Below are positions 55,718 to 56,794 of a stretch of DNA of 56,794 nucleotides, piece by piece; the first letter of the stretch is position 1; the number at the start of each line of letters is the position of its first letter. The notes below the pieces were generated by a model. It did no database searches, had not been told where the DNA came from, and saw nothing but the letters and a program-made list of their open reading frames with translations. The stretch comes from an uncultured archaeon (GTDB lineage Archaea; Halobacteriota; Methanosarcinia; Methanosarcinales; Methanoperedenaceae), in assembly GCA_902386135.1 (NCBI GenBank), contig CABMIB010000034.1, forward strand, positions 1 to 56,794, in the 5' to 3' direction. A program made the position numbers and the translations under genes.

Positions 55718-56347
55718 ATGGCGGAATGTATCAAATGTGGTGAATATACTAAATTCAACGGCGGACTTTGTTCAAAATGTTATGCCGAAAAGCAAATGGA
55801 AAATACCGGTAAATCCTATTATCCTAAAGAAAAAGATGCAAGAGGAGATATTGGAGGTTTAACCGATACCGATTACAATTATAGATATGGAATGATTAAA
55901 GGCAGAATTGCTGAAACATTAGTACAAGAATTATTTTTAGCATTAGGATATTCAGTTTTTAGGTATGGAATGGAAAATACCATACCGGGCATTATGGAAC
56001 TATTGAAAGGGGTTAGAACAGACGTAGCAAATGAAATAAGAAGGATGCCAGATTTTGTTGTTCAAAATCCAAAGAACAATGAAGTCTATTTTGTTGAAGT
56101 GAAATTTAGAGCTAGCGAAGAATTTAGCCGAAATGATTTACCTAAAGATTACCCTTATTTAAATGCTTATATAATTCTTGTATCAAAAAAACATATAAAA
56201 TGTGTAACAGTTGAAGAGTTACTAGCCGGAGAGGAAATTACACCAAGCTCAAGAAATTATTTAGGAAATCGCAAAGAGTTTGATTTAGACAAACAAACAA
56301 TTATAGACTTTTGTGATTTTGCAGTTCAATTCTTTCAAAGTGTGTAA
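55718..56347 (+). CDS. Zinc-ribbon PD-(D/E)XK-like nuclease
   Basis: This 209-residue protein starts with a treble-clef-like zinc site (CIKCGEYTKFNGGLCSKC). The middle shows a restriction-endonuclease-like core: an Ile/Leu-rich helix (GRIAETLVQELFLALGYSVFR), then MPDFVVQN and VYFVEVKFRAS, which supply the Asp and Glu-x-Lys of the PD-(D/E)XK motif. It is AT-rich and stands in the accessory island. No methyltransferase partner is in view. Target unknown; a repair or defence role is inferred. Confidence 0.65.
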   Translation: MAECIKCGEYTKFNGGLCSKCYAEKQMENTGKSYYPKEKDARGDIGGLTDTDYNYRYGMIKGRIAETLVQELFLALGYSVFRYGMENTIPGIMELLKGVRTDVANEIRRMPDFVVQNPKNNEVYFVEVKFRASEEFSRNDLPKDYPYLNAYIILVSKKHIKCVTVEELLAGEEITPSSRNYLGNRKEFDLDKQTIIDFCDFAVQFFQSV

Positions 56348-56794
56348 AGTAATCCGTTTTTAGTTCTGAAAAACAAACAGGTAAATGAAGAGGGCGCGGT
56401 TTTTCGGCTATAATAATCCGTGCGTATCCTTCGCATCCATGTTCCGTTCGCCCGGATGTTGTCCGCTACACACGCAACCAAGTGCAGAGGGCAGACCCAA
56501 ACCTTCCATATCTGTCGGCGCCAAGGATTTAAATAATTATAACCCAATACAAACCCTGACGATGCCTGTGCCTGTTATGCTACCGCATAAATATACTACA
56601 CATGAGCGAAGAACATATATTAGCAAAAACAAATTACAGAGTAAGCATGACACCATATGAAAAAGAACTATAGTGTTTTGCCTAATCTTTTAGACAATAT
56701 TAGGTAGCTATGAAGAGGAGGATACATAGGGTGATGAGATATATGGATAAGCATCCATTGGTATGAACTCTTTTATCCAATTTCCGAGTAAACC
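56348..56794. other. Repeat-bearing gap at the window end
   Basis: 56367-56460 carries another copy of the repeat seen at 54140-54240 (tgaaaaa ... aatccgtgcgtatcc ... catgttccgttcgcccgg). After it there is a 23-codon frame from ATG 56603 that may be a gene start or relic, and AT-rich sequence. No gene could be identified before the edge. Confidence 0.4.

Noticed and set aside
56385-56660. 91-codon open frame at the right end
   Set aside because: It runs through the acggat repeat and shows no protein-like pattern.

Overview
The window is a chromosomal segment of a methanogen-related archaeon of the Methanosarcinales type, most likely a 'Candidatus Methanoperedens' (ANME-2d) relative. This is an inference from gene content. 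The window holds archaeal PolD (DP2), XPB-Bax1, HerA-NurA-Rad50-Mre11, a methanogen-type seryl-tRNA synthetase (type 2), ApgM, TrmY and the Methanosarcina-type families DUF2551 and DUF1699. It also holds a futalosine-pathway menaquinone gene (mqnC) and a c-type cytochrome fused to SdrD-like surface repeats, which fit a menaquinone-using, cytochrome-rich archaeon rather than a plain methanogen. Several starts look leaderless, with a TATA element about 25 bases upstream.

Layout. 1-6221: two secreted or cell-surface proteins on the minus strand, the first truncated by the window edge and carrying four CxxCH haem motifs. They lie in a tandem duplication that also copied the 3' end of bax1. 6222-9046: the bax1-xpb repair operon. 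9162-12401: marC, a dihydropteroate-synthase-like gene and mqnC. 12612-16223: an RNase III-like protein, a membrane protein and a lipoprotein, tRNA-Leu(UAA), a UPF0175-like fragment and a TPR protein. 16224-20988: serS2, an inserted DUF2283 gene, and an aldehyde dehydrogenase/aminotransferase pair. 21039-27942: MBL-rhodanese, trmY, a YkgJ-type protein, DUF2551, a tail-anchored protein, apgM and an ACT/UPF0210 pair. 28352-31310: a CdrS-like regulator with ftsZ, then larB and DUF1699. 31363-33790: two tatA genes, then an IMPase/FBPase-NAD kinase pair. 33926-41728: a bacterial-type ruvC convergent with the mre11-rad50-nurA-HAS-herA DNA-end-processing operon. 41800-47610: accessory DNA with hicA broken by a small palindromic transposon, a triple GIY-YIG protein, a lipoprotein gene with an internal stop, and decayed flippase and DUF3368 genes. 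47807-51247: DP2. 51248-56347: an AT-rich accessory island with an AAA-TOPRIM ATPase/DUF262 pair, VapBC and a zinc-ribbon PD-(D/E)XK-like nuclease, interrupted by a second, frameshifted copy of the DP2 3' end.

Most notable themes. (1) The 3' ends of bax1, serS2 and DP2 are each present a second time downstream, separated from the intact gene by extra genes. For serS2 and DP2 this looks like AT-rich cargo inserted exactly at the gene end. (2) The DP2-flanked island holds a two-gene DUF262 plus AAA-TOPRIM operon that is a plausible uncharacterised defence system. (3) A 132-bp MITE with a TAA target duplication has split hicA; the intact toxin can be read by removing it. (4) Four SdrD-like repeats and two dihaem modules sit in one large surface protein. 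(5) Bacterial-type RuvC is controlled by two 16-bp palindromes beside the HerA-NurA-Mre11-Rad50 cluster.
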